A DNA stretch of 35,026 bases from Accumulibacter sp. (GTDB lineage: Bacteria; Pseudomonadota; Gammaproteobacteria; Burkholderiales; Rhodocyclaceae), in contig NZ_JAMTDX010000020.1 of assembly GCF_023806625.1 (NCBI RefSeq), forward strand, positions 1 through 35,026, in the 5' to 3' direction. Below the pieces are notes generated by a model, which made no database searches, was not told the DNA's origin, and saw nothing but the letters and a program-made list of their open reading frames with translations. Each line of letters begins with the position of its first letter. Positions within the stretch are counted from its first letter, which is position 1. A program made the translations under genes and the position numbers. Below, one piece after another: positions 15,441-23,862 of the stretch.

Positions 15441-16241
15441 ATGAATTTCGAGAACGTCTATTGGGACTGGAACCGGATGCAGAGCGACCACCACATGCCG
15501 TCGATCCTGGCGATCGGCGATTCGTGGTTCTGGTATCCGTTCCCTGGCGGGTCGCTGCTCAACCCGCTCGGCCGCGTCGTCGCGAGCAAGGAACACTACA
15601 TCCTGGCCATCGGAAACAACGGCGCCGAAGCTTTCGACTACGTGTACGGCAAGTACGCCAAGTCGGTCAGGGCCGCACTGAGCCTCCACGGATCGGCGCT
15701 CTCGTCGGTATGGATCAGCGGCGGCGGCAACGACTTCGCCGGGATCAACGACCTGCTGCCGTTGCTCAACGGCGACTGCCGCAAGGCGACCAACGCCGGC
15801 GACTGCTTCAGGAGTGGCGATGGCGAAAGGACGCTGAACTGGCTGTTGAGGAAAACCGCCGAAAGCTACCGGGCGCTGATCGGCCAGATCCTCGCTTCCA
15901 CGGACAGCCGGTCGAAGGTGGTCATGCACGACTACGATTACGCCTTTCCGACTGGCAAGGGCGTGTTCGGCAACCGCGGGAGTTGGCTCAAGCCGGCGCT
16001 CGACAATGCCGGGGTCCCCGCGGGATTGCAGCACGAGTGCATCCGTCATCTGATCGATCGCCTGACCGTGACGCTCCAGGATCTGACGCGGATCGACCCG
16101 CAGCGGATCTTCCTCGTCGACAGCCGCAACACGCTCGCCGAAGCGGACTGGGCCAACGAACTGCATCCCAAGCCGGCCGGCTTCCAGAAGATCGCTCTGC
16201 GCAAGTGGCAACCGCTGCTGAAGAACCTGGAACTTGCCTGA
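15441..16241 (+). CDS. SGNH/GDSL-type hydrolase
   Basis: The product has 266 residues and no export signal. Block I is AIGDSWFWYP with Ser28. Block III is GGGND with Asn97. Block V is ANELHPKPAGF with His242. The position three before this His, normally the catalytic Asp of the DxxH motif, is Asn239. These enzymes cleave esters or acyl groups using Ser and His, with the Asp being less critical in some members. A glycine equivalent to block II may be in AIGNNGAEAF. GGAG and AAGGG before the ATG at 15441 decide the start. The neighbours on both sides are separated and unrelated, so the substrate cannot be guessed. Confidence 0.75.
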   Translation: MNFENVYWDWNRMQSDHHMPSILAIGDSWFWYPFPGGSLLNPLGRVVASKEHYILAIGNNGAEAFDYVYGKYAKSVRAALSLHGSALSSVWISGGGNDFAGINDLLPLLNGDCRKATNAGDCFRSGDGERTLNWLLRKTAESYRALIGQILASTDSRSKVVMHDYDYAFPTGKGVFGNRGSWLKPALDNAGVPAGLQHECIRHLIDRLTVTLQDLTRIDPQRIFLVDSRNTLAEADWANELHPKPAGFQKIALRKWQPLLKNLELA

Positions 16242-16245
16242 GGGA

Positions 16246-16261
16246 CACGCCTCTCGGCGTG
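16246..16261 (+). terminator. Terminator-like hairpin after the SGNH hydrolase
   Basis: CACGCC-TCTC-GGCGTG forms a six-pair stem with a four-base loop, five bases after the stop codon. No T-run follows, so it may only stabilise the mRNA end. Confidence 0.35.
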
Positions 16262-16316
16262 ACGCACGTGGCCCGCCCGCGCGACCCGGTGCCTTGGCCG
16301 AGGGCACCCAACTGAG

Positions 16317-16853
16317 ATGAACGCCGGCACGATGGGGCCCCTCGCCAAGGTCGCTGTGACGGTCGCCGGTTACGCTCTGGCCCTGCTCGTCGCCTCGGCA
16401 GTGGTGGCGGTCTACGTGCTGTGGACCAGTGGTCCGGACCGCGACGCTTCGGGCGGAATGCACGCCTTCGGCGACGGCCTGTTGTTCCTGGCCGTCTTCA
16501 GCATCGCATCCATTCCACCGACCGCCGCCGCCCTCTTCTTCCTGAGAACGTATCGCGTCTTCTGGATCGCCCTGCTGCTCGCCGCATCGGCCGTCGTGGC
16601 GAGCGGTCTCGCGGCACTCGCCGTCTATCTCGGCGCGCGGGCCGCCGATCCGGGATCGATCCTGCACCAGTGGGACGCTCTGGCAGTGCTCAGGATCCTC
16701 GTCGCACCGGCGTTCGCGCTGGCCTTCCTGGTCGCCGGTGTGCTGGCTCCGGCACGGGCGAGCCGAGTCGGACTGCTCGTTGCCGCGACCAGCGAGGCCG
16801 GCGTCTTCGCGACCGTCCTGCTGATCTGGCTCACCGCGCTGCGGCCTTTCTGA
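16317..16853 (+). CDS. Hypothetical integral membrane protein with four predicted helices
   Basis: The product has 178 residues. Hydrophobic segments lie at about residues 12-36, 52-75, 80-105 and 127-145, with a last one at about 152-174, so four or five membrane spans are possible. Loops are short and carry no recognised motif. Codon use is like the flanking genes, and the hydrophobic pattern makes a random frame unlikely. It begins 75 bases after the hydrolase, with a hairpin between them, and ends 235 bases before acuI. I do not recognise a family and cannot assign a function. Confidence 0.65.
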   Translation: MNAGTMGPLAKVAVTVAGYALALLVASAVVAVYVLWTSGPDRDASGGMHAFGDGLLFLAVFSIASIPPTAAALFFLRTYRVFWIALLLAASAVVASGLAALAVYLGARAADPGSILHQWDALAVLRILVAPAFALAFLVAGVLAPARASRVGLLVAATSEAGVFATVLLIWLTALRPF

Positions 16854-17088
16854 CGAGCGAAGAGTCGATCCGTGCGGACACCCCCGAAGGCATGGCGTCG
16901 GAGGCATCGAGCGTGGCGCAGCTGAATCGATCCTCGTCCGTGGAGCGCTCAAGCCCATGAACACACTTGGCACTCCCGCCGGCCATCGAGTAGCGCCGAT
17001 CGACCGCGCGAGCCACCAGGCCTGGTCGCCCAAGCCACCAGCCAGCGAAACTTCCTTACCGTTTCACTCACCAGAGGAGAGCCTCACC

Positions 17089-18072
17089 ATGTTCAAGGGA
17101 ATCCTGATCACCAAGGACGAAGCCGGCTACCGGGCCCGGTTCCAGGAGATCGACGAAGCGATCCTGCCGCAGGGCGACGTGACCGTGCGCGTCGAATGGA
17201 GCACGCTGAACTACAAGGACGGCCTGGCGCTCACCGGCAAGGCACCGGTCGTCCGCCGCTTTCCGATGATCCCGGGAATCGACTTCGCCGGTACGATCAG
17301 CGAGAGCAGCCATGCCGCCTGGAAGGTCGGCGATCGCGTGATCCTCAACGGCTGGGGTGTCGGCGAAACGCACTGCGGCGGGCTCGCCGGGATCGCCCGC
17401 GTCAGGGGTGACTGGCTCGTCGCCCTGCCGGCCGCCTTCACGGAGCGTCAGGCGATGGCCATCGGCACCGCCGGCTACACGGCGATGCTCTGCGTGCTGG
17501 CGCTCGAGAGGCACGGTGTCCGGCCAGGCGACGGCGAGATCCTGGTCACCGGCGCAAGCGGCGGGGTCGGCAGCGTGGCCACCGCGCTGCTCGGCAAACT
17601 CGGCTACCGCGTCGTCGCGTCGACCGGACGCACCGCCGAGGCGGACTACCTCAAGGCGCTCGGCGCCGCCGAAGTGATCGAGCGCAGCGAGCTCTCGGGA
17701 CCCGGCAAGCCGATCGGCAGGGAACGCTGGGCCGGCGTCGTGGACACGGTCGGCAGCCACACGCTGGCCAACGCCTGTGCGACGACGCGCTATTGCGGCG
17801 CCGTCGCCGCCTGTGGTCTCGCTGGCGGGATGGATTTTCCGGCGACGGTCGCGCCGTTCATTCTCCGCGGCGTGACACTCTACGGCATCGACAGCGTGAT
17901 GGCTCCCCTCTCGGTGCGCCAGACGGCGTGGGCGCGCCTGGCGCAGGACCTCGAGATCGGCCGCCTCGAAGCGATGACCAGCGAGATTGGCCTGTCGGAA
18001 GCCGTCGAGGTCGGCGCGCGCCTGCTCGAAGGCAAGGTCCGCGGACGCGTCGTCGTCGATGTCGGGCGATAG
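17089..18072 (+). CDS. acuI: Acrylyl-CoA reductase-type quinone oxidoreductase (AcuI/YhdH)
   Basis: The product has 327 residues, a medium-chain dehydrogenase without zinc ligands. The start [13 protein letters not shown], the segment [32 protein letters not shown], the [18 protein letters not shown] motif and the nucleotide loop [12 protein letters not shown] are diagnostic of the AcuI/YhdH family. These enzymes reduce acryloyl-CoA to propionyl-CoA with NADPH, which detoxifies acrylate and links to propionate metabolism. The frame is open 44 codons upstream, but AGAGGAGA at 17073-17080 sits eight bases before the ATG at 17089 and the family starts there. A decayed toxin-antitoxin pair follows on the same strand. 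Confidence 0.88.
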   Translation: MFKGILITKDEAGYRARFQEIDEAILPQGDVTVRVEWSTLNYKDGLALTGKAPVVRRFPMIPGIDFAGTISESSHAAWKVGDRVILNGWGVGETHCGGLAGIARVRGDWLVALPAAFTERQAMAIGTAGYTAMLCVLALERHGVRPGDGEILVTGASGGVGSVATALLGKLGYRVVASTGRTAEADYLKALGAAEVIERSELSGPGKPIGRERWAGVVDTVGSHTLANACATTRYCGAVAACGLAGGMDFPATVAPFILRGVTLYGIDSVMAPLSVRQTAWARLAQDLEIGRLEAMTSEIGLSEAVEVGARLLEGKVRGRVVVDVGR

Positions 18073-18161
18073 CTTCTTCGGGCAGCCAGCTGCGCAGGGC
18101 GCCCGGCAGCGTCGCCGCTCGGTCCGGCGCGCCGGTTTCCCGGCCACCGCTGCCGGCGCTC

Positions 18162-18341
18162 AGGGACTTCATCCTCGAGGCCGCCTGTGAGCGAACCCAA
18201 GCCATCCTGGTGAACCGCGCTCGCTTGAGCCTCGATGCCGGCAAGTTCCAGCAGTTCCTCGATCTGCTCAATGCGCCACCCAGGCCCAGCGAAGGTCTCG
18301 ATCGACGGCTCGCGCTCAAGGCGTCCTGGGACGAGGGATGA
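18162..18341 (+). pseudogene. DUF1778 (TacA-like) antitoxin remnant, N-terminus lost
   Basis: The frame reads RDFILEAACERTQAILVNRARLSLDAGKFQQFLDLLNAPP and ends in a TGA that overlaps the toxin ATG (ATGA). This matches the second half of DUF1778 antitoxins, from the SEFILEAA-type helix through the toxin-binding tail. The ribbon-helix-helix DNA-binding half is missing: upstream in frame there is only Ala/Arg/Pro-rich sequence with no ATG, GTG or TTG before it runs into acuI. The remnant thus probably lacks a start and cannot autoregulate the pair. Confidence 0.7.
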
Positions 18342-18820
18342 GCGTCGATCTCTCGGCGCCGCAACCGCTCTCCACAGCTCACCGGATCGATGACTTTTGC
18401 TGTGGTGAACACGTTCTGGACGATTGGCTCAAGCGTCGAGAGATGGCAACCCAGCTTGGCGGTGCCAGCCGCGGCTTCGTCTTCGCCGATCGGCAAGGGC
18501 GCGTTTACGGGCACCAGGTGACGGCAGCCGGTGCCGTCTCGCATCAGCTGGCACCCGAACGTGTAAGGCCTGATCCGATCCCGGTGATGGTTCTGGCACG
18601 GATCGCGGTCGATCGACGGTCGCAAGAAATCAGCCTGGGCGCAGCGTTGCTCAGGGACGCCGTGAATCGCACCGTGACCGTGTCGCAAAGCACAGATGTC
18701 CGGGCGCTGCTCGTCCACGCCCTTCACGAGCACACCAGGTGGTTTGACGAGTACTACGGCTTAACCGTCTCGCCGGTCGATTCGATGACTCCGACGCTGG
18801 ATCTGAGTAGCAGATCCTGA
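18338..18820 (+). CDS. GNAT-family toxin of a DUF1778 pair, probably inactive
   Basis: The product has 160 residues, the usual length for TacT-type toxins, which acetylate aminoacyl-tRNA to block translation. Family landmarks are LSTAHRIDDFCCGEHVLDDWLKRR at the start, PDPIPVMVLARIAVDRR in the middle and ALLVHALHEHTRWF near the end. Two key sites have changed. The acetyl-CoA loop, normally QGxGLG after VDRR, reads QEISLG (residues 96-101), losing two glycines. The Tyr that follows Phe in the usual RFY motif is Asp137. With the antitoxin also truncated, this looks like a decaying module, although the frame itself is intact. Confidence 0.75.
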   Translation: MSVDLSAPQPLSTAHRIDDFCCGEHVLDDWLKRREMATQLGGASRGFVFADRQGRVYGHQVTAAGAVSHQLAPERVRPDPIPVMVLARIAVDRRSQEISLGAALLRDAVNRTVTVSQSTDVRALLVHALHEHTRWFDEYYGLTVSPVDSMTPTLDLSSRS

Positions 18821-18925
18821 TATCGCGCCTGGCTTCTGCGGAGCAGAGTGATCGGCAAGCAGGAATGCCTCGGGGGGGTGGGAGGCTGCTGCCCGAACAC
18901 ACCGGGGCCGCCCGGAGTCGGAGCG

Positions 18926-18948
18926 AAAAACGTGGTCTGTCCCCGATT
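18926..18948. repeat. Candidate dispersed repeat (CGTGGTCTGTCCCC)
   Basis: The stretch contains ACGTGGTCTGTCCCCGATT, a sequence I associate from memory with intergenic repeats near mobile and toxin-antitoxin genes in proteobacteria. Only one copy is in this window, so repetition cannot be shown here. Confidence 0.25.
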
Positions 18949-18971
18949 GCCCCGGCGCCTCAGCGAGGGCC

Positions 18972-21140
18972 TCAGTACTTCAGCCGGGCGAAGTAGCTCT
19001 TCTCCGATGCTTCGAGCGCCTGGCGCAGCGTCACGATTCCAGCCTGCGCGAGCAGCGGCAGCATCCTGAGGAAGACTTCGGCCGTTGCGCAGGCGTCGCC
19101 GAGCGCGCTGTGTCGTCCCTCGATGGTCACGCCCAGACGCTCGGCGATGCTGTCGAGCTGATGCGAGTCCTGATTCGGCTGCAGGACACCCGAGAGCAGC
19201 AGCGTATCGAGCACCGGCTGGCTGAACGAGACGCCGGTGCGCTCCTCCTTGAGCTGCAGGAAGCGCATGTCGAAGGCGGCATTGTGCGCGACGAGGACGG
19301 TGTCGCTGCAGAAGTCGTGGAAGGCCGGAAGCACGGCGTCGATCAGCGGCTGACCGCGAACCATGTCATCGGTGATGCCGTGCACGCGGACCCCTTCGGG
19401 GCGCAGGAAGCGCTCCGGGTCGACGAGCTGGTCGAAGTTCTCGTGACGCAGGAGACGCCCATTGACGATGCGCACCGCGCCGATCTGGATGATCTCGTCG
19501 CCTGCCGCCGGCTCGAGGCCGGTGGTTTCGGTATCGAAGACCGTGTAGCTCAGGTCGGCGAGCGGCCGGTCGAGATCGATGCTTTGGTCCCGGAAACGGA
19601 AAAGGTCGAAGTCGTAGTACTCGGGACGCACACCGACAGCGTCGGCGACCTCTCCGGGCGCCCGCGTCTGTGGCGCCGCGACGGGCAGGACGAAGCGGAA
19701 AAAGCAGCGCTGCGCGGCTTTCTCGCGTTCGTACCAGACCTCTCCGCCATGGCGGTCGATCACGTCACGCAGCGACAGCGGGGACACCTCGTTACCAACC
19801 CGCATCGGCTCGGCCTCCCAGGTGTAGAAGGTCTCCAGCGACATCGCGTGACCGGTCCAGATGATGTCGAGGTAGGCAAGGGTGCCGAAGGGCAGCAGCC
19901 TGAAGCGCAGTTCGCGGATTCCGTAGTGATCGACGAGACGGGAGGCCAGCGAGCAGATCGAGAGGACCAGGGAAAAGCTCTCCGCACGCAGCCAGAGGTT
20001 CTCGTCGAGGTCCTCGGTCCTCGTCGCGACCTTGAACTGCTCCTCGATCCGCCGCTGGGCGGCGGCAAGGATGTCCGTTCCCTGCACGTCCTCGACCGGC
20101 CAGCGCGTCTTGAGCGTGTCGGCGAACTCGCTCATCGTCAGGTCGAGCCGCTGACTCATGCGCAGCACCTCGTCGCTGATGATCCCGACGAAGCGCTCGC
20201 GGATCTCGGCTTCCATGTCCGGATAGTCCATCAGGTTGCCGACGGCGACGCGAATGTTGGCCAGACCGCCGCGGGTGCCGTCGGTCAGCGACTGCAGCAC
20301 CTGATCGCGCCTCGACTCGAGCTCGATGTTCCGGGTGATGTTCTCGACGGTGAGCACGTAACCGCTCATCGGCATCTCCGACTGGCCCGGATCCCCGGTG
20401 GCGAGCACCGGAACGAGCTGGACGCGCAACAGCTGCCCCCCACGAGCCGCAGTGATGAAGTTGGCGATCGCCGTCGCCGATCCTTTGCCCAACCGCTGGC
20501 GGACGACTTCGAGCGCGTGGTCGATCTGGCTGCGTTCGAGAACCGAAAAGATCGACCGCCCGAGGCCGATCAGCGCCCCGCCCGAGACCGCGGTGCTTCC
20601 CTGAGCCAACGCGCGGAACTGCAGGCGCGCCCGACTGTTGTAGAGCAGGATCCGGCCGTCCCGGTTGCACACCACGACGGCCTGCGCGAGTTCGGACATC
20701 AGCGCGGCGAGGCGGTTCTTCTCTTCCTCGACCGACGCCTTGGCCGCCGAAACCTGAGCATCGACGTCGTCCATCAGCCGGTCACGCTGCTCGCCGAGGT
20801 CGTTGATCGCGCGCGCGAGCACTTGCACTTCGGGCGGGCCCTCCGGAGTGACCCGGAAGTTCCGGTTCGCCGAGAGCATCAGGTGCAAATTCTCGGCCAT
20901 CCTCAGCAGGCCCTGCACGTACTGGCGAAACAGATGGCGGATGACCAGCAGGCCGACGATGAACCCGAAGGTCGTCATCAGCGCACCGAGCGGAAGGTGC
21001 GGGACGATCAACTGCACGAGCAACGCTTCTTCGGCCGGCTGCGCACTGGCCCAGATCAGCGCCGCAGTGATCACGAACGGTCCGGTCATCAGCAGGCCGA
21101 GGACGACCACCGAGACGGCAAAGCGGAGGCGCGCGTCCAT
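18972..21140 (-). CDS. Membrane-bound pseudo-histidine-kinase fused to DnaQ-type 3'-5' exonuclease
   Basis: The product has 722 residues. Two membrane helices lie at about residues 8-32 and 48-68, followed by a HAMP-like linker, a coiled coil (about 120-150) and a PAS-like domain (about 155-270). A dimerisation/ATPase region spans about 275-500, but the place of the phospho-acceptor reads LQSLTDGTRGGLANIR without His, the N-box lacks its Asn, and the glycine boxes are not seen; only the final HGGEVWYE...FRFVLP resembles a kinase. The C-terminal DEDDh exonuclease has Asp536 and Glu538 (DTETTG), Asp624 (HNAAFD), His677 and Asp682 (HSALGDA). All catalytic residues are present, so DNA or RNA 3'-5' cleavage is expected in the cytosol, while the kinase part probably only senses or binds. 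It lies 38 bases after parA, likely one transcript. Confidence 0.85.
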   Translation of the reverse strand: MDARLRFAVSVVVLGLLMTGPFVITAALIWASAQPAEEALLVQLIVPHLPLGALMTTFGFIVGLLVIRHLFRQYVQGLLRMAENLHLMLSANRNFRVTPEGPPEVQVLARAINDLGEQRDRLMDDVDAQVSAAKASVEEEKNRLAALMSELAQAVVVCNRDGRILLYNSRARLQFRALAQGSTAVSGGALIGLGRSIFSVLERSQIDHALEVVRQRLGKGSATAIANFITAARGGQLLRVQLVPVLATGDPGQSEMPMSGYVLTVENITRNIELESRRDQVLQSLTDGTRGGLANIRVAVGNLMDYPDMEAEIRERFVGIISDEVLRMSQRLDLTMSEFADTLKTRWPVEDVQGTDILAAAQRRIEEQFKVATRTEDLDENLWLRAESFSLVLSICSLASRLVDHYGIRELRFRLLPFGTLAYLDIIWTGHAMSLETFYTWEAEPMRVGNEVSPLSLRDVIDRHGGEVWYEREKAAQRCFFRFVLPVAAPQTRAPGEVADAVGVRPEYYDFDLFRFRDQSIDLDRPLADLSYTVFDTETTGLEPAAGDEIIQIGAVRIVNGRLLRHENFDQLVDPERFLRPEGVRVHGITDDMVRGQPLIDAVLPAFHDFCSDTVLVAHNAAFDMRFLQLKEERTGVSFSQPVLDTLLLSGVLQPNQDSHQLDSIAERLGVTIEGRHSALGDACATAEVFLRMLPLLAQAGIVTLRQALEASEKSYFARLKY

Positions 21141-21178
21141 CGAGGGGCCAGGGCTGACGATCGGAAGAAGCGGACGGC

Positions 21179-21943
21179 CTATTGTGCCAGCAGATCGTAG
21201 AGCGCGCTGAACTCGGCGGTGAGCTTGTGTCGTGGATCGAGATGGATCATCGGCAACGCCTGGTGATGCGACTCGCGGATGCGGATCGAGGCCGAGAGGA
21301 AGGCATCGAGGATCGGCAGTCCCTCGGCGCGCAGTTCGTCGATCAGCCGCGACGGCAGGTTGGCACGCGCCTGGTACTGGTTGACGACGATGCCCTCGAC
21401 GCGCAGGCGCTGATTGTGATCGCCCTGAATCTCGCGCACGCTGTCGAGCAGCGAATACAGCGCGCGGCGCGAAAAGTCATCGCAATCGAAAGGAATCAGG
21501 CAGGTGTCGGCGGCGATCAGCGCCGATCGGGTGAAGAAGTTGAGCGCCGGCGGCGTGTCGATGAACACTTCGTCGTAGCCGCCGAGCTTGTCGAGCGCGT
21601 CGCGGAGCTTGAACATCTTGTAGCGCGACTCGAGCCTGAACTGCACTTCCTCGAGCCGCGGGTCGGACGGGATGACCGCCAGGTTGGCGAACGGCGTAGC
21701 CACCGCGTAGCTGTCGAGCGGCTGCGGAAAGAGCGTGTAGCCGAGCATCTCGTCGAAGAAATGGGCGAGCGTCTTCTTCTGTTGATCGAGTGTCGCGCCG
21801 AGCAGGTAACGGGAGGCGTTGGCCTGCGGATCGAGATCGACGAGCAGCGTCCGCCGGCCGCGCGAAGCAGCGATCGCCGCCAGGTTGCAGGCGATCGTGG
21901 ACTTGCCTACCCCGCCCTTCTGATTGAAGATCACCCGGCGCAT
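21179..21943 (-). CDS. ParA/Soj-type P-loop ATPase, orphan
   Basis: The product has 254 residues. The deviant Walker A box KGGVGKST is at residues 9-16, the A' motif is LVDLDPQANAS, and the Walker B strand is VFIDTPPALN. These ATPases bind DNA or membrane cooperatively and position cargo such as chromosomes, plasmids or protein clusters. The frame is open upstream, but MRRVIFNQKGG has AGGGGA six bases ahead and places the P-loop at its usual distance from the N-terminus. No parB-like gene or parS-like repeat is nearby, so it may not be a partition system. The membrane exonuclease begins 38 bases downstream on the same strand. Confidence 0.88.
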   Translation of the reverse strand: MRRVIFNQKGGVGKSTIACNLAAIAASRGRRTLLVDLDPQANASRYLLGATLDQQKKTLAHFFDEMLGYTLFPQPLDSYAVATPFANLAVIPSDPRLEEVQFRLESRYKMFKLRDALDKLGGYDEVFIDTPPALNFFTRSALIAADTCLIPFDCDDFSRRALYSLLDSVREIQGDHNQRLRVEGIVVNQYQARANLPSRLIDELRAEGLPILDAFLSASIRIRESHHQALPMIHLDPRHKLTAEFSALYDLLAQ

Positions 21944-22051
21944 CCGATTTCCCCTGACCATACGTGGATTATGGCGAGAGTTTAGCCAAGTCTCGCCACG
22001 GCGTCGAGAACGAAGGCCGGCGAGCACCGACGGCGAACCGTGCGCAGGGAG

Positions 22052-22753
22052 TCAGCCGGCTTCGCCGAGCGCAACGGCCAGCCAGCTCTCGATGTCCTGC
22101 AGTTCGTCGGCGCAGACGCCGTGCGCGGTCTGGTAAGCGTGCCAGTGCACGGGGTAGCCGCAGGCCTTGAGCAATCTGGCCGACGACGCCCCGTAGTCGT
22201 AGGGAATCACCGGGTCGGCCCGACCGTGAGCGATGAACAGCGGGAGATCGGCGTTCTCGGGAGCAGCTTCCGCGGCCAGCGTGTCGGGCAGCGGCAGGTA
22301 GCAGGAGAGTGCGACGACGCCGGCGAGCCGGCGCGGGTGACGCAGGCCGGCATGCAGCGCCAGGACCCCGCCCTGGGAAAAGCCGGCGAGCACGATCCGC
22401 CGGTCGGGTATTCCGCGCTCGTTCTCGCGCGTGATCAGTGCGCTGATCCGCGCGGCCGACTCGCGCAGCTGGTTCGCCTCTTCGCGCCCGGACGAGAAAT
22501 CTGCCGACACCACGTCATACCAGGCACGCATCACGTAACCGCCGTTGATCGTCACCGGGCGCATCGGCGCGTGAGGAAAGACGAAGCGGGTGGGCGGCAG
22601 TCTGGCGAGATCGAACTCATCGACGATCGGCTCGAAGTCGTGCCCGTCCGCCCCGAGCCCGTGCAGCCAGATGACCGCGCAGTGCGGGTCGCCGCCACTC
22701 AGTCTTTCGATCGCCGGAAGCAGCGCGGGACGGCTGTCGGGAGGCGAAGGCAT
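22052..22753 (-). CDS. Alpha/beta-hydrolase, carboxylesterase/phospholipase family
   Basis: The product has 233 residues and no export signal. It has the family start (AVIWLHGLGADGHDF at residues 26-40) and a complete triad: Ser126 in GFSQGG, Asp180 in HGRADPVIP and His211 in TAHGV. Family members, such as bacterial carboxylesterase II and acyl-protein thioesterase relatives, hydrolyse short or medium acyl esters. The ATG lies five bases after the stop of the dehydrogenase upstream, so the two are very probably co-transcribed and may share a pathway. The frame is open well upstream but only overlaps the dehydrogenase. Confidence 0.87.
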   Translation of the reverse strand: MPSPPDSRPALLPAIERLSGGDPHCAVIWLHGLGADGHDFEPIVDEFDLARLPPTRFVFPHAPMRPVTINGGYVMRAWYDVVSADFSSGREEANQLRESAARISALITRENERGIPDRRIVLAGFSQGGVLALHAGLRHPRRLAGVVALSCYLPLPDTLAAEAAPENADLPLFIAHGRADPVIPYDYGASSARLLKACGYPVHWHAYQTAHGVCADELQDIESWLAVALGEAG

Positions 22754-22758
22754 CGTCG

Positions 22759-23853
22759 TCACGACTTGCGAATCTGCGCCATGATCGCCTGGGTGATCGC
22801 CGAGGTCCCGTCCTGACCACCGAATTCCACGGGGCAGACAGTCGCCAGCGCCTTGTCGACCGCATGCTCGAGAATTCGCGCGCCGTGCGCCAGCCGTGGC
22901 TCGGCGTGACGCTCGGCAAGCCAGTCGAACATCAGAGCGGCCGAGAGGACCTGCGCGACCGGGTTGGCGCTTCCCTGACCCGCGATGTCCGGGGCACTGC
23001 CGTGCGCCGGCTGGAATACCGCATGCTTCTCGCCGATGTCTGCCGACGGCACGAGCCCCAGGCTGCCGACCAGCCCGGCGGCGAGGTCCGAGAATATTCC
23101 CCCGAGTACGCTCTCGGTCACCAGAATATCGAATTCCCACGGGAATCTGACCAGATTCATCGCCGTGGCATCGGCGTAGGCACAGCCGCTGGCCACTTCC
23201 GGATGCAGCTCGGCCACTTCGCAGAAGACGCGCCGGAAGAAGGCCATCGACGACAGAACGTCGGCCTTGTCGACACAGGTCACTTTCGCCGGCCGGCGGC
23301 GCATCTGCGCGCGCCGCTCGGCAACGCGAAAGGCAAACTCGCAGACCCGGCGACTCCCGTCACGCGACACGAGCATCGTGTCTCGGGCCACGCGGTCGTC
23401 CTCGAGCAGGCCTCGTCCCCGAGACCAGAGCAGGCCTTCGGTCTGTTCACGGACGACGACCAGATTGATCCGCGCAGCGCGCTTGTCGCCGAGCACGCGC
23501 GGCAGCCCTGGATAGCTGCGGATCAGGCGGATGCCCGCGTAAAGATCCATGTCGCGGCGCAGGTCACACTGGGTCGTGATTTCGGTTCCATCGGGGTAAC
23601 GGACGTGCGGCAGCCCGATCGCGCCGAACAGAACCGCGTCGGCCTTCCTGCACACGTCCATGCTGGCCTCGGAGAACGCGCAACCGGTCTTCTGGTAATG
23701 CGCTGCACCGCCCTCGAGATGCCGGAATTCGAGGCTCAGGCCACCCAGCCGGTCCTGCAGCACATCGAGGACCTGCAGGCACGAGGCCATGATTTCCGGC
23801 CCGATACCATCTCCGGGAAGCACGGCAATGCAGAAACGTGGGGCTCGTTTCAT
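22759..23853 (-). CDS. Isocitrate/isopropylmalate dehydrogenase family protein
   Basis: The product has 364 residues, a beta-decarboxylating 2-hydroxyacid dehydrogenase. The start IAVLPGDGIGPEIM, the substrate loop LRRDMDLYAGIRLIRSYPGLP, the VVVREQTEGL strand, the DKADVL lysine, and the metal-binding YADATAMNLV and FDILVTESVLGGIFSDLAAGLVG segments are all there. The nucleotide site is AHGSAPDIAGQGSANP. The substrate loop differs from ordinary LeuB (which has LRKE-LFANLRP), so the substrate may be tartrate, D-malate, homoisocitrate or another acid. No leuCD genes are adjacent. The esterase follows five bases later. An ATG three codons upstream (23862) is equally possible; AGAGGA is better spaced for 23853. 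Confidence 0.82.
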   Translation of the reverse strand: MKRAPRFCIAVLPGDGIGPEIMASCLQVLDVLQDRLGGLSLEFRHLEGGAAHYQKTGCAFSEASMDVCRKADAVLFGAIGLPHVRYPDGTEITTQCDLRRDMDLYAGIRLIRSYPGLPRVLGDKRAARINLVVVREQTEGLLWSRGRGLLEDDRVARDTMLVSRDGSRRVCEFAFRVAERRAQMRRRPAKVTCVDKADVLSSMAFFRRVFCEVAELHPEVASGCAYADATAMNLVRFPWEFDILVTESVLGGIFSDLAAGLVGSLGLVPSADIGEKHAVFQPAHGSAPDIAGQGSANPVAQVLSAALMFDWLAERHAEPRLAHGARILEHAVDKALATVCPVEFGGQDGTSAITQAIMAQIRKS

Positions 23854-23862
23854 CCTCGTCAT

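Noticed and set aside
15312-17033. A 573-codon minus-strand frame opposite the SGNH hydrolase and membrane protein
   Set aside because: Composition is Arg/Gln/Gly-rich and motif-free, while the + strand carries SGNH blocks and membrane helices.
17793-18161. Upstream extension of the antitoxin frame through the end of acuI
   Set aside because: This part is an out-of-frame reading of acuI and shows no ribbon-helix-helix similarity.
19110-21200. A 696-codon + strand frame opposite the exonuclease fusion
   Set aside because: The minus-strand protein has intact catalytic motifs; the + frame has none and is a mirror of GC-rich codons.
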